Made by a program: the position numbers and the translations under genes. Below, piece after piece: positions 1-5,424 of a stretch of DNA of 5,612 nucleotides (positions within the stretch are counted from its first letter, which is position 1; each line of letters begins with the position of its first letter). The notes under the pieces are model-generated. The model was not told where the DNA came from. It searched no databases and saw only the letters and a program-made list of their open reading frames with translations. Source of the DNA: an uncultured Bacillota bacterium (GTDB lineage: Bacteria; Bacillota; Clostridia; Peptostreptococcales; Anaerovoracaceae). The stretch lies in assembly GCA_949287115.1 (NCBI GenBank), contig CASEFF010000158.1, positions 1 to 5,612 on the forward strand. Direction: 5' to 3'.

Positions 1-726
1 ATAGGCGGAGGGCCGATGATGGGGCCGGTGCTGGCAGACATAAACGGATTTGTAACGAAGAAGGATAAGGGCTTTGTGATACTTAAGAAAGACCATTTCC
101 TGATCCGTAAGAAGACCGTTACGAAGGAACAGGCCAGACGCGTCAACAGAGCCACGTGCGAGCAGTGCAGGATGTGCACCGACATGTGTCCGAGATATCT
201 GCTGGGGCATGATATGCAGCCCCACAAGATGATGAGGATAATGAACTATTCCATCGATGACATGGATGCCGTGAAGATAGCACAGCTCTGCTGCCAGTGC
301 AATATGTGTGAACTGTTCGCATGTCCGGCAGGTCTGCATCCGAAAATGGCAAATCTGTATTTCAAGGATATGCTGGCGGAGCAGAAGATCAAATATAAGC
401 CTGAAAAGACGGAGTTCAAAGCGAGGAGCATGAGGGAATACCGCCTTGTACCGAGCAAGAGACTGATAGTCAGACTAGGTCTCAGGGACTTCGATCTTCC
501 GGCTCCGATGACGGATGTGACGTTTGCGCCGGATATGATACGCGTGTCGACCAGACAGCATGTCGGAGCTCCGGCACAGCCGATGGTATCGACCGGACAA
601 CAGGTCACGGCAGGGCAGATGATAGGCTGCATACCTGAAGGAAGTCTGGGAGCGTGCATACATTCGAGCATTGACGGAACGGTCTCGGATGTCACTCCGG
701 ATTACATTGAAATAAGGAGGAGCTAG
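1..726 (+). CDS. pduS: PduS-like flavin/Fe-S electron-transfer protein (RnfC family), C-terminal part
   Basis: The gene is cut by the left edge: the frame is open from base 1, and the 241 visible residues are about half of a typical PduS (roughly 450 residues). The fragment opens with GGGPMMGP, a motif near the end of the RnfC/Complex I 51-kDa-like flavin and SLBB region. Two [4Fe-4S] motifs follow: CEQCRMCTDMCP (fragment residues C53, C56, C59, C63) and CCQCNMCELFACP (C97, C100, C103, C108). Between them LLGHDMQPHKMMR matches the PduS type closely. The C-terminus (about residues 180-240, with HVGAPAQP and IDGTVSDV) looks like the barrel-sandwich domain of RnfC/PduS. In the Pdu system PduS is a flavoprotein cobalamin reductase that binds the shell protein PduT, and the next gene here is PduT-like. 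Whether this copy serves a corrinoid or acts as a general NADH-to-Fe-S conduit cannot be told. An ATG at position 16 is internal, not the real start. Confidence 0.9.
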   Translation: MGGGPMMGPVLADINGFVTKKDKGFVILKKDHFLIRKKTVTKEQARRVNRATCEQCRMCTDMCPRYLLGHDMQPHKMMRIMNYSIDDMDAVKIAQLCCQCNMCELFACPAGLHPKMANLYFKDMLAEQKIKYKPEKTEFKARSMREYRLVPSKRLIVRLGLRDFDLPAPMTDVTFAPDMIRVSTRQHVGAPAQPMVSTGQQVTAGQMIGCIPEGSLGACIHSSIDGTVSDVTPDYIEIRRS

Positions 727-727
727 G

Positions 728-1276
728 ATGGAAAAAGCGATAGGAATGGTCGAGTTCAACAGTATTGCCAGAGGCATATACGCTGCCGATCAGATGGTAA
801 AGATATCCGAGGTGGAGATCGTTACCGCCTCCAGCACATGTCCGGGTAAGTATATCGCTATCGTTCACGGAGATGTGGCGGCTGTCGAGGATTCCGTCCG
901 GATCGGTGAACGTGTGGCTGAGGAGTTCTTTGTGGATTCCATCGTGATACCGAATGTGGATCCCGGCGTTTTCCCGGCCATAACGGGAGCGACGATGCCC
1001 GGTGAGATACAGGCTATAGGAATAATGGAGTCGTTTTCGCTGGCAACGATGATCATATGTGCCGATCAGATATTGAAGGCAGCGGAGATAGAGCCGATAG
1101 AGCTGAGACTGGGGAACGGCCTCGGAGGAAAAGCCTACTTTACGTACACGGGCGATGTGGCATCGGTAAAGTCCGGAACGGATGCCGGTGAAGCCATCGC
1201 AAAGGAGAAAGGGCTTCTGGTGAATTCGGAAGTGATACCTTCTCCTTCGGAATTGATAGTACCATCCCTTCTTTAG
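728..1276 (+). CDS. pduT: PduT-like tandem-BMC (BMC-T) trimer shell protein with Fe-S pore cysteine
   Basis: This 182-residue protein has two BMC domains (about residues 1-88 and 96-180), so it should form pseudohexameric trimers in the shell. Domain 1 starts AIGMVEFNSIARGIYAADQM and domain 2 starts AIGIMESFSLATMIICADQI. The segment TCPGKY places a cysteine at residue 38, the position that in Salmonella PduT binds a [4Fe-4S] cluster at the three-fold pore. EKGLLV and VIPSP near the end also match PduT. The start at 728 follows AAGGAGG (714-720) with 7 bases of spacing; this ribosome site lies inside the end of the upstream PduS-like gene, and only one base separates the two genes, so translation is probably coupled. 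The likely role is passing electrons between a lumen or shell-bound PduS and the cytoplasm. The cluster itself is inferred from the conserved cysteine. Confidence 0.92.
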   Translation: MEKAIGMVEFNSIARGIYAADQMVKISEVEIVTASSTCPGKYIAIVHGDVAAVEDSVRIGERVAEEFFVDSIVIPNVDPGVFPAITGATMPGEIQAIGIMESFSLATMIICADQILKAAEIEPIELRLGNGLGGKAYFTYTGDVASVKSGTDAGEAIAKEKGLLVNSEVIPSPSELIVPSLL

Positions 1277-1327
1277 GATGCGTATTACAATAGATCATCA
1301 ATTATTACTGAAGCAGTGCGATAGATG

Positions 1328-1333
1328 AAAGGA
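1328..1333 (+). promoter_or_regulatory. Ribosome binding site that fixes the EutQ-like start
   Basis: AAAGGA lies 9 bases before the ATG at 1343. An earlier in-frame ATG at 1325 has no recognisable Shine-Dalgarno sequence and would add six residues (MKGCGH) not seen in EutQ proteins, which begin MKKLI. The site therefore favours the start at 1343. Confidence 0.7.
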
Positions 1334-1342
1334 TGTGGACAC

Positions 1343-1996
1343 ATGAAAAAGCTGATTTGTGCGAAGGATGTCGAAGCTTTGGCACAGCAGGGTCAGAAAG
1401 TGATGTGCATCGACGCGGATACATTGATAACGCCATCTGCACGTGACGCGGCAGGCGCTGCGGGGATAGAATTCCGCACCGGAGATCCTCAGACAGACTG
1501 CTGCACTACATCACAGGGGACTCACGCCTGCCAGCCTGCGACAAACGGAGGTATAGACAGCGAAGTAATTTATAACGCGCTCAAGAAACTGATGGACAAG
1601 GGCATGCTGGGAAGCGTGATGAGTTCGATAGGTCAGGACGTGCCTTATGTATCGGAAGGCGACGGAAGCGGTATGCTGAAGCTCGTAAGAAGCAGTACGG
1701 CAAAGTGGGAGCCTCTCGATACGGGAAATCCGTCCGACAAGGTGTTTTTCAATGAGCTGATAGGAGCCGATGACGGTTCGGCGATGAACGCGGGATTTAT
1801 GACCATTGAAAACTGCAGTTTTCCGTGGGACGTCGCTTGTCAGGAAATCTACTATGTAGTAGAAGGAACACTGACGGTGGAGAAAGACGGAAGGACGTTC
1901 ACGGCGAACCCGGGCGATTGCCTGTTCTTCCAGAACGGTGCAAAGCTCACTTTCGGATCGCCTAACTATGTCAAGGTGTTCTACGCCACACATTAA
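1343..1996 (+). CDS. eutQ: EutQ-like cupin protein, possible acetate kinase of a microcompartment
   Basis: The protein has 217 residues, close to enterobacterial EutQ (about 230). The N-terminus MKKLICAKDVEALAQQGQ and the LITPSARDAA stretch match the EutQ start pattern (MKKLI, then a segment ending ITPxAR). Residues 50-70 form a Cys-rich linker (C53, C54, C63). Residues about 120-217 form the C-terminal cupin domain, with GFMTIENCSFPW, EIYYVVEGTLTVEKDG and NPGDCLFF as its core strands. The classical cupin HxH metal pair is absent, as it also is in EutQ. EutQ of Salmonella has been reported to have acetate kinase activity and to aid compartment assembly. Here it sits with PduL, which makes acyl-phosphate, so a role in the acyl-phosphate to acid step is reasonable but inferred. 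It follows the PduT-like gene after a 66-base gap and precedes an extended BMC-H gene by 18 bases. Confidence 0.85.
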   Translation: MKKLICAKDVEALAQQGQKVMCIDADTLITPSARDAAGAAGIEFRTGDPQTDCCTTSQGTHACQPATNGGIDSEVIYNALKKLMDKGMLGSVMSSIGQDVPYVSEGDGSGMLKLVRSSTAKWEPLDTGNPSDKVFFNELIGADDGSAMNAGFMTIENCSFPWDVACQEIYYVVEGTLTVEKDGRTFTANPGDCLFFQNGAKLTFGSPNYVKVFYATH

Positions 1997-2014
1997 TGAT
2001 AAGGAGGTCAGTAA

Positions 2015-2623
2015 ATGGAAGCATTGGGAATGATTGAGACTTATGGTCTCGTACCATCTATAGAAGCTGCCGATGCCATGCTCAAGGCTGCGGAAGTAAA
2101 GCTTCTCGAGAGGACTTTCGTCAAGGGAGGCCTCGTTACGATCACCGTTACGGGAGATGTGGCTGCCGTAAAGGCTTCGGTGGACGCAGGGGCTGCTGCC
2201 GCCGCAAGACTGGGAGATCACTGCCTCGTTACTCAGCACGTTATACCTAGGCCGCATGCCGAAGTCGGTCAGACCATCGTCAATCCGATCCCTCTTTCGG
2301 AACTGAGGGAAAAGGAAGAAGAGTCCCCGGATGACGATGAGGAGGAGGGCCCCAAACGAGGCGTAGCTGAGAACGAAGATAAAGACGAGCAGAAGACACC
2401 TGACGAACCGGTGGCATCCGAGACGGTGACGAAGGAAGATGTAGACAGGATGGTAAGTACGAAAGGTCTTGAAAAGACTCTTGAGATCATAGGAAAATGC
2501 CGCGTGGTGAAGCTCAGGAACCTGGCCAGAGAATATGAAGGTTTCGGCATAGCCGGAAGGGAGATATCAAAGGCCAATAAGACTATGCTGCTGGAGGAAT
2601 TCAGAAGATACTACAGCAGATAA
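2015..2623 (+). CDS. BMC-H shell protein with acidic linker and C-terminal SAP/Rho-N-like domain
   Basis: The protein has 202 residues in three parts. Residues 1-92 are a complete BMC domain ([50 protein letters not shown]), with the pore loop FVKGGL putting Lys37 near the pore. Residues about 93-138 are a low-complexity, strongly acidic linker with runs such as KEEESPDDDEEE, probably disordered. Residues about 139-202 form a helical, basic domain whose pattern VVKLRNLAREY, then GFGIAGREISKANKTMLLEE, resembles the helix-extended loop-helix fold of SAP or Rho N-terminal domains. The architecture recalls PduK and EutK, which are also BMC-H proteins with C-terminal extensions (EutK carries a helix-turn-helix-like domain). 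The start follows AAGGAGGT (2001-2008) with about 7 bases of spacing. It is probably a minor shell component whose tail binds nucleic acid or cargo; that function is not established here. Confidence 0.9.
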   Translation: MEALGMIETYGLVPSIEAADAMLKAAEVKLLERTFVKGGLVTITVTGDVAAVKASVDAGAAAAARLGDHCLVTQHVIPRPHAEVGQTIVNPIPLSELREKEEESPDDDEEEGPKRGVAENEDKDEQKTPDEPVASETVTKEDVDRMVSTKGLEKTLEIIGKCRVVKLRNLAREYEGFGIAGREISKANKTMLLEEFRRYYSR

Positions 2624-2648
2624 ATAACGGAAAAGGAGGTGCCATAGC

Positions 2649-4331
2649 ATGCAGAATATCGATTATGACTTACGATCTGTTCAGGAAGCAAGAGACCTGG
2701 CGAGGCTGGGACAGATTGCCACTGAGCGCATAGCTACATATAACGAAGAGCAGATCGATAAGATCATACGAAATATGGTGCGCGTTGCCGAAGAGAACGC
2801 CGTTTCGCTGGCGCAGATGGCCGTCGAGGAAACGGGATTCGGCAAAGTGGCAGACAAAACTTATAAGAATCATATGGCGTCCACACTGTTGTACGATGCC
2901 ATAAAGGACATGAAGACCATCGGAATAATAAGCGAGGATCCGGTGACAAGGACGATGGACGTGGCAGATCCGGTAGGACTGCTCATGGGTATCGTCCCAT
3001 CGACAAATCCTACTTCCACGACTATCTTCAAGTCCATAATAGCGATAAAGGCGAGGAACGCGATAGTGTTCTCACCGCATCCGTCAGCAGTTAAATGTAC
3101 GCTCAAGGCAGCAACGCTCATGCGCGATGCCGCCGTTGAAGCGGGAGCTCCGGAAAACATAATAGGATGCATTTCGATGCCTTCCATGCCGGCGACAGAC
3201 GAGCTGATGCACTCCAAGGAAGTTAAGATGATAATCGCAACGGGCGGCCCGGGCATGGTAAAGGCTTCATACAGTGCGGGAAAACCTGCTCTGGGAGTGG
3301 GTGCCGGAAATTCACCGGCATACATAGAAAGGACTGCAAACGTACAGCAGGCCGTCGCCAACATAATAGCGAGCAAGACGTTCGATTACGGCACGATATG
3401 CGCATCCGAGCAGTCCATAATATGCGAGGAATGCAACAGAGACGCCGTTGTGGCGGAGTTCAAAAAACACGGTGCGTATTTCATGTCTCAGGAGGAGACC
3501 GACAAGGTCTGCAAACTGCTATTCAAGAACGGACATGCGATGAACGCCAAGTTCGTCGGCAGGTCACCTCTGAAGATAGCGACCGCAGCCGGATTTTCGG
3601 TACCGGAGAACACCACTGTTCTCATAGGTCCTCAGGGAGGCGTGGGAGAAGGGTATCCGCTCTCCTATGAAAAGCTGACAAGCGTACTGGCATTTTATGT
3701 CGTAAAGGACTGGCATGAGGCGTGCGAGCTCAGTATCGAGCTTTTGCAGAACGGTATAGGACACACCATGAGCCTTCATACCGAGAACAAGAACATAGTG
3801 CTTGAGTTTACGAGAAAGCCTGCATCCAGGATACTGGTAAACACAGGCAGCAGTATGGGAGGCACGGGAGCCAGCACGGGATTACTGCCATCCTTCACAC
3901 TGGGATGCGGTACATGGGGCGGAAGTTCCGTTTCGGAAAATGTAAGCCCTCTTCACCTTGTCAATATGAAGAAAGTGGCATACGGCATCAAGAACTGTGT
4001 CACACTGGCGGAAGACGACCCTACGTTCAACCATCCGGAGCTTGCGAACGCAGCTTCAACTGTTCAGGCACCATGCGCTGCGCAGAAATGTGAAGCGCCG
4101 GCACCGGCAGCCGGATGCGGACAGGAGCAGATATCGTCGCCTGCAAACTGCGGATCGACATCGGCGTATCTGTCGCCTGCGGACTATCAGAACAGCGGTA
4201 TATCTTACGGCGTGGGATGCAACAGCTGCAGCAGCAACGCTCAGGCACCTGTCGCAAGCGATCAGCCTATAGATACGAACCAGCTCAACGATATGATAGA
4301 AGCTCTTGTTAAAGCGATGAGGGGAGAATAG
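2649..4331 (+). CDS. CoA-acylating aldehyde dehydrogenase (PduP/EutE/AdhE-N type) with Cys-rich tail and C-terminal encapsulation helix
   Basis: The protein has 560 residues, longer than most EutE/PduP enzymes (about 460-470). It should convert an aldehyde, CoA and NAD+ to acyl-CoA and NADH in the compartment lumen. Residues about 10-460 are the dehydrogenase fold. GIVPSTNPTSTTIFKSI (114-130) is the typical acylating-family segment, ATGGPGMVKASYSAGKPALG (197-216) is in the cofactor region, and FDYGTICASEQS (246-256) carries the catalytic Cys251. PLHLVNMKKVAYG (434-446) is near the end of the fold. Residues about 470-538 are an Ala/Pro/Gly/Ser-rich tail with six cysteines (C476, C481, C490, C501, C524, C527). 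The last residues, DTNQLNDMIEALVKAMRGE, form a short amphipathic helix like known encapsulation peptides. The ribosome site AAGGAGGT (2633-2640) lies 8 bases before ATG. Aldehyde chain length cannot be read from the sequence. PduL follows after 3 bases. Confidence 0.93.
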   Translation: MQNIDYDLRSVQEARDLARLGQIATERIATYNEEQIDKIIRNMVRVAEENAVSLAQMAVEETGFGKVADKTYKNHMASTLLYDAIKDMKTIGIISEDPVTRTMDVADPVGLLMGIVPSTNPTSTTIFKSIIAIKARNAIVFSPHPSAVKCTLKAATLMRDAAVEAGAPENIIGCISMPSMPATDELMHSKEVKMIIATGGPGMVKASYSAGKPALGVGAGNSPAYIERTANVQQAVANIIASKTFDYGTICASEQSIICEECNRDAVVAEFKKHGAYFMSQEETDKVCKLLFKNGHAMNAKFVGRSPLKIATAAGFSVPENTTVLIGPQGGVGEGYPLSYEKLTSVLAFYVVKDWHEACELSIELLQNGIGHTMSLHTENKNIVLEFTRKPASRILVNTGSSMGGTGASTGLLPSFTLGCGTWGGSSVSENVSPLHLVNMKKVAYGIKNCVTLAEDDPTFNHPELANAASTVQAPCAAQKCEAPAPAAGCGQEQISSPANCGSTSAYLSPADYQNSGISYGVGCNSCSSNAQAPVASDQPIDTNQLNDMIEALVKAMRGE

Positions 4332-4334
4332 GAT

Positions 4335-4985
4335 ATGGCAAGCAGGGAATACGAAGCTGTGCTCAAGCTGCTGCTGGAAGCCGTGAAAGCGGCCAACAAC
4401 AGCAGGAACGCGGCTACGGATGAGATCCCGGTAGGTATTTCAAACCGCCATGTACATCTTTCACAGGCCGATCTCGATACGCTGTTCGGTGCCGGCTATC
4501 AGTTGACACCGATAAAGGATCTGTCTCAACCGGGGCAGTTCGCGTGCAGCGAGACGGTGACGATATGCGGACCTAAAGGAGCCATTGAGAAAGTGAGAGT
4601 GCTAGGACCTGTCAGGAGCAAGTCTCAGATAGAGATACTGGCGGGAGACGGATTCAAGCTGGGAGTAAAGGCTCCGGCAAAGCTATCGGGAGATCTGGCG
4701 GGAACGCCGGGTATAACAATAGTAGGACCGAAAGGGACAGTCAATACGCAGGAAGGCGTGATCGTGGCGCAGAGACATATACATATGACGCCACAGGACG
4801 CGGCCCAGTACGGAGTCCATGACGGGCAGATCGTACAGATAAGAGTTGAAGGTCCAAGAGGAGGAGTTTACGGAAACGTGGCGATAAGAGCCACGGACAC
4901 GTCGGCTCTGGAGTGTCATATAGACACGGAAGAAGCGAATGCAATGGGCGTAGGCTCATCAGCAACAATAAAGATAATTAAATAA
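4335..4985 (+). CDS. pduL: PduL-type phosphotransacylase with N-terminal encapsulation peptide
   Basis: The protein has 216 residues. PduL exchanges CoA for phosphate on an acyl-CoA, regenerating free CoA for the aldehyde dehydrogenase inside the shell. Residues 1-20 ([20 protein letters not shown]) form an amphipathic helix typical of an encapsulation peptide, followed by a flexible stretch. Two PduL repeats follow, with [10 protein letters not shown] (H39, H41) and QRHIHMTP (H148, H150). E100 (in SKSQIE), H195 (in [10 protein letters not shown]) and R94 have the same spacing as the zinc ligands and catalytic arginine that I recall from the Rhodopseudomonas palustris PduL structure (H48, H50, E109, H157, H159, H204, R103; constant offset of 9). 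The active site therefore looks complete. The start is 4335, three bases after the dehydrogenase stop, and the likely ribosome site GGGGAG (4321-4326) lies within that upstream gene, so the pair is probably translationally coupled. Confidence 0.95.
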   Translation: MASREYEAVLKLLLEAVKAANNSRNAATDEIPVGISNRHVHLSQADLDTLFGAGYQLTPIKDLSQPGQFACSETVTICGPKGAIEKVRVLGPVRSKSQIEILAGDGFKLGVKAPAKLSGDLAGTPGITIVGPKGTVNTQEGVIVAQRHIHMTPQDAAQYGVHDGQIVQIRVEGPRGGVYGNVAIRATDTSALECHIDTEEANAMGVGSSATIKIIK

Positions 4986-5014
4986 GTTACATTTTGAAAA
5001 ATCAATTTATATTC

Positions 5015-5020
5015 AGGAGG
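5015..5020 (+). promoter_or_regulatory. Strong ribosome binding site that fixes the BMC-H start
   Basis: AGGAGG lies 9 bases before the ATG at 5030, in an AT-rich 44-base gap. It selects MTKNEALGM as the true N-terminus over an upstream in-frame ATG at 4994, which has no ribosome site and would add 12 residues not found in PduA/EutM proteins. Confidence 0.8.
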
Positions 5021-5029
5021 GAAATCAAA

Positions 5030-5308
5030 ATGACTAAGAACGAAGCATTGGGAATGATCGAAACTAAGGGTCTGGTAGGATCAATCGAGGCTGCGGATGC
5101 TATGGTAAAGGCTGCCAACGTATACCTCATCGGTAAGGAATTCGTAGGCGGCGGACTCGTAACCGTTATGGTAAGAGGAGATGTAGGTGCGGTAAAGGCT
5201 GCTACAGATGCCGGCGCTGCTGCTGCACAGAGAGTGGGAGAGCTGCTGTCCGTACACGTTATTCCACGTCCTCACGCAGAAGTTGAAGACATTCTTCCTC
5301 AGAAGTAA
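5030..5308 (+). CDS. Canonical BMC-H hexamer shell protein (PduA/EutM type)
   Basis: The 92-residue protein is the usual length of a single-domain hexameric shell protein. It covers the whole fold: [20 protein letters not shown] (5-24), [20 protein letters not shown] (48-67) and [12 protein letters not shown]. The pore loop is FVGGGL (38-43), small and neutral, where PduA has KIGSG and EutM has QIGGG. The stretch [20 protein letters not shown] is closest to EutM, while other parts fit PduA, so no gene symbol is assigned. It probably forms the bulk of the shell facets. The strong ribosome site, an AT-rich leader and a codon choice richer in GCT/GCA/GTA than some neighbours fit high expression (inference). 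It is a clear paralogue of the BMC domain of the gene at 2015-2623, which differs by Lys37 in the pore loop and two extra residues before HVIPRPH. The N-terminus starts at 5030, not 4994. Confidence 0.95.
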   Translation: MTKNEALGMIETKGLVGSIEAADAMVKAANVYLIGKEFVGGGLVTVMVRGDVGAVKAATDAGAAAAQRVGELLSVHVIPRPHAEVEDILPQK

Positions 5309-5331
5309 GGACTGATCAATAAGGCGGATCT

Positions 5332-5363
5332 ACGGGAGGTGGATATTCTTATCCACCTCCCGT
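5332..5363 (+). repeat. Perfect 14-bp inverted repeat with 4-base loop (RNA hairpin)
   Basis: The left arm ACGGGAGGTGGATA (5332-5345) and the right arm TATCCACCTCCCGT (5350-5363) are exact reverse complements around the loop TTCT. The stem would be very stable in RNA. No U-tract follows (the next bases are CATCTAACG), so it is not a standard intrinsic terminator. It may be an attenuating or mRNA-processing/stability element separating high expression of the shell gene from the downstream CODH gene, or a protein-binding operator. The left arm contains a Shine-Dalgarno-like GGGAGGTGG, but no start codon lies at a suitable distance, so it is unlikely to be a working ribosome site. Confidence 0.8.
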
Positions 5364-5411
5364 CATCTAACGCCGACGATGTTGAAGGAAATGGCAGGGA
5401 CAGCATTTGCC

Positions 5412-5416
5412 GGAGG
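5412..5416 (+). promoter_or_regulatory. Ribosome binding site of the CODH gene
   Basis: GGAGG lies 8 bases before the ATG at 5425. It supports 5425 as the true start and shows that the gene has its own initiation signal downstream of the hairpin. Confidence 0.75.
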
Positions 5417-5424
5417 ACTGTGAA

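Larger units (their letters stand above)
5309..5424 (+). other. Intergenic gap between shell gene and CODH gene
   Basis: This is the longest gene-free stretch in the window (116 bases). It holds a perfect hairpin at 5332-5363 and the ribosome site of the next gene. I see no convincing -35/-10 pair. A 14-codon open stretch from the ATG at 5379 to the TGA at 5421-5423 has no ribosome site and is not called as a gene. Confidence 0.6.

Noticed and set aside
1277..1342. AT-rich 66-base gap before the EutQ-like gene as a promoter
   Set aside because: TATTAC-like hexamers are present, but none has an acceptable -35 partner at 16-18 bases; no promoter could be supported.
1511..2257. Long minus-strand open frame of 248 residues across the EutQ-like and extended BMC-H genes
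   Set aside because: It lies opposite two well-supported genes, spans their boundary, and its translation has no recognisable domain; it is a shadow of the real genes.
2870..3376. Minus-strand open frame of 168 residues inside the aldehyde dehydrogenase gene
   Set aside because: It is fully contained opposite a clear enzyme gene, in register with its codons, and resembles no known protein.
4986..5014. Possible promoter (GTTACA, 17 bases, TATATT) before the short BMC-H gene
   Set aside because: Transcription would start at about 5020, at or after the ribosome site (5015-5020), so the product would lack it; the match is probably due to the AT-rich gap.
4994..5029. Upstream ATG extending the short BMC-H protein by 12 residues
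   Set aside because: It has no ribosome site, and AGGAGG at 5015-5020 points to the ATG at 5030, which gives the standard PduA/EutM N-terminus.
5379..5423. Fourteen-codon leader-like open frame (MLKEMAGTAFAGGL) ending just before the CODH start
   Set aside because: It has no ribosome site and no regulatory codon run, and is too short to separate from chance.
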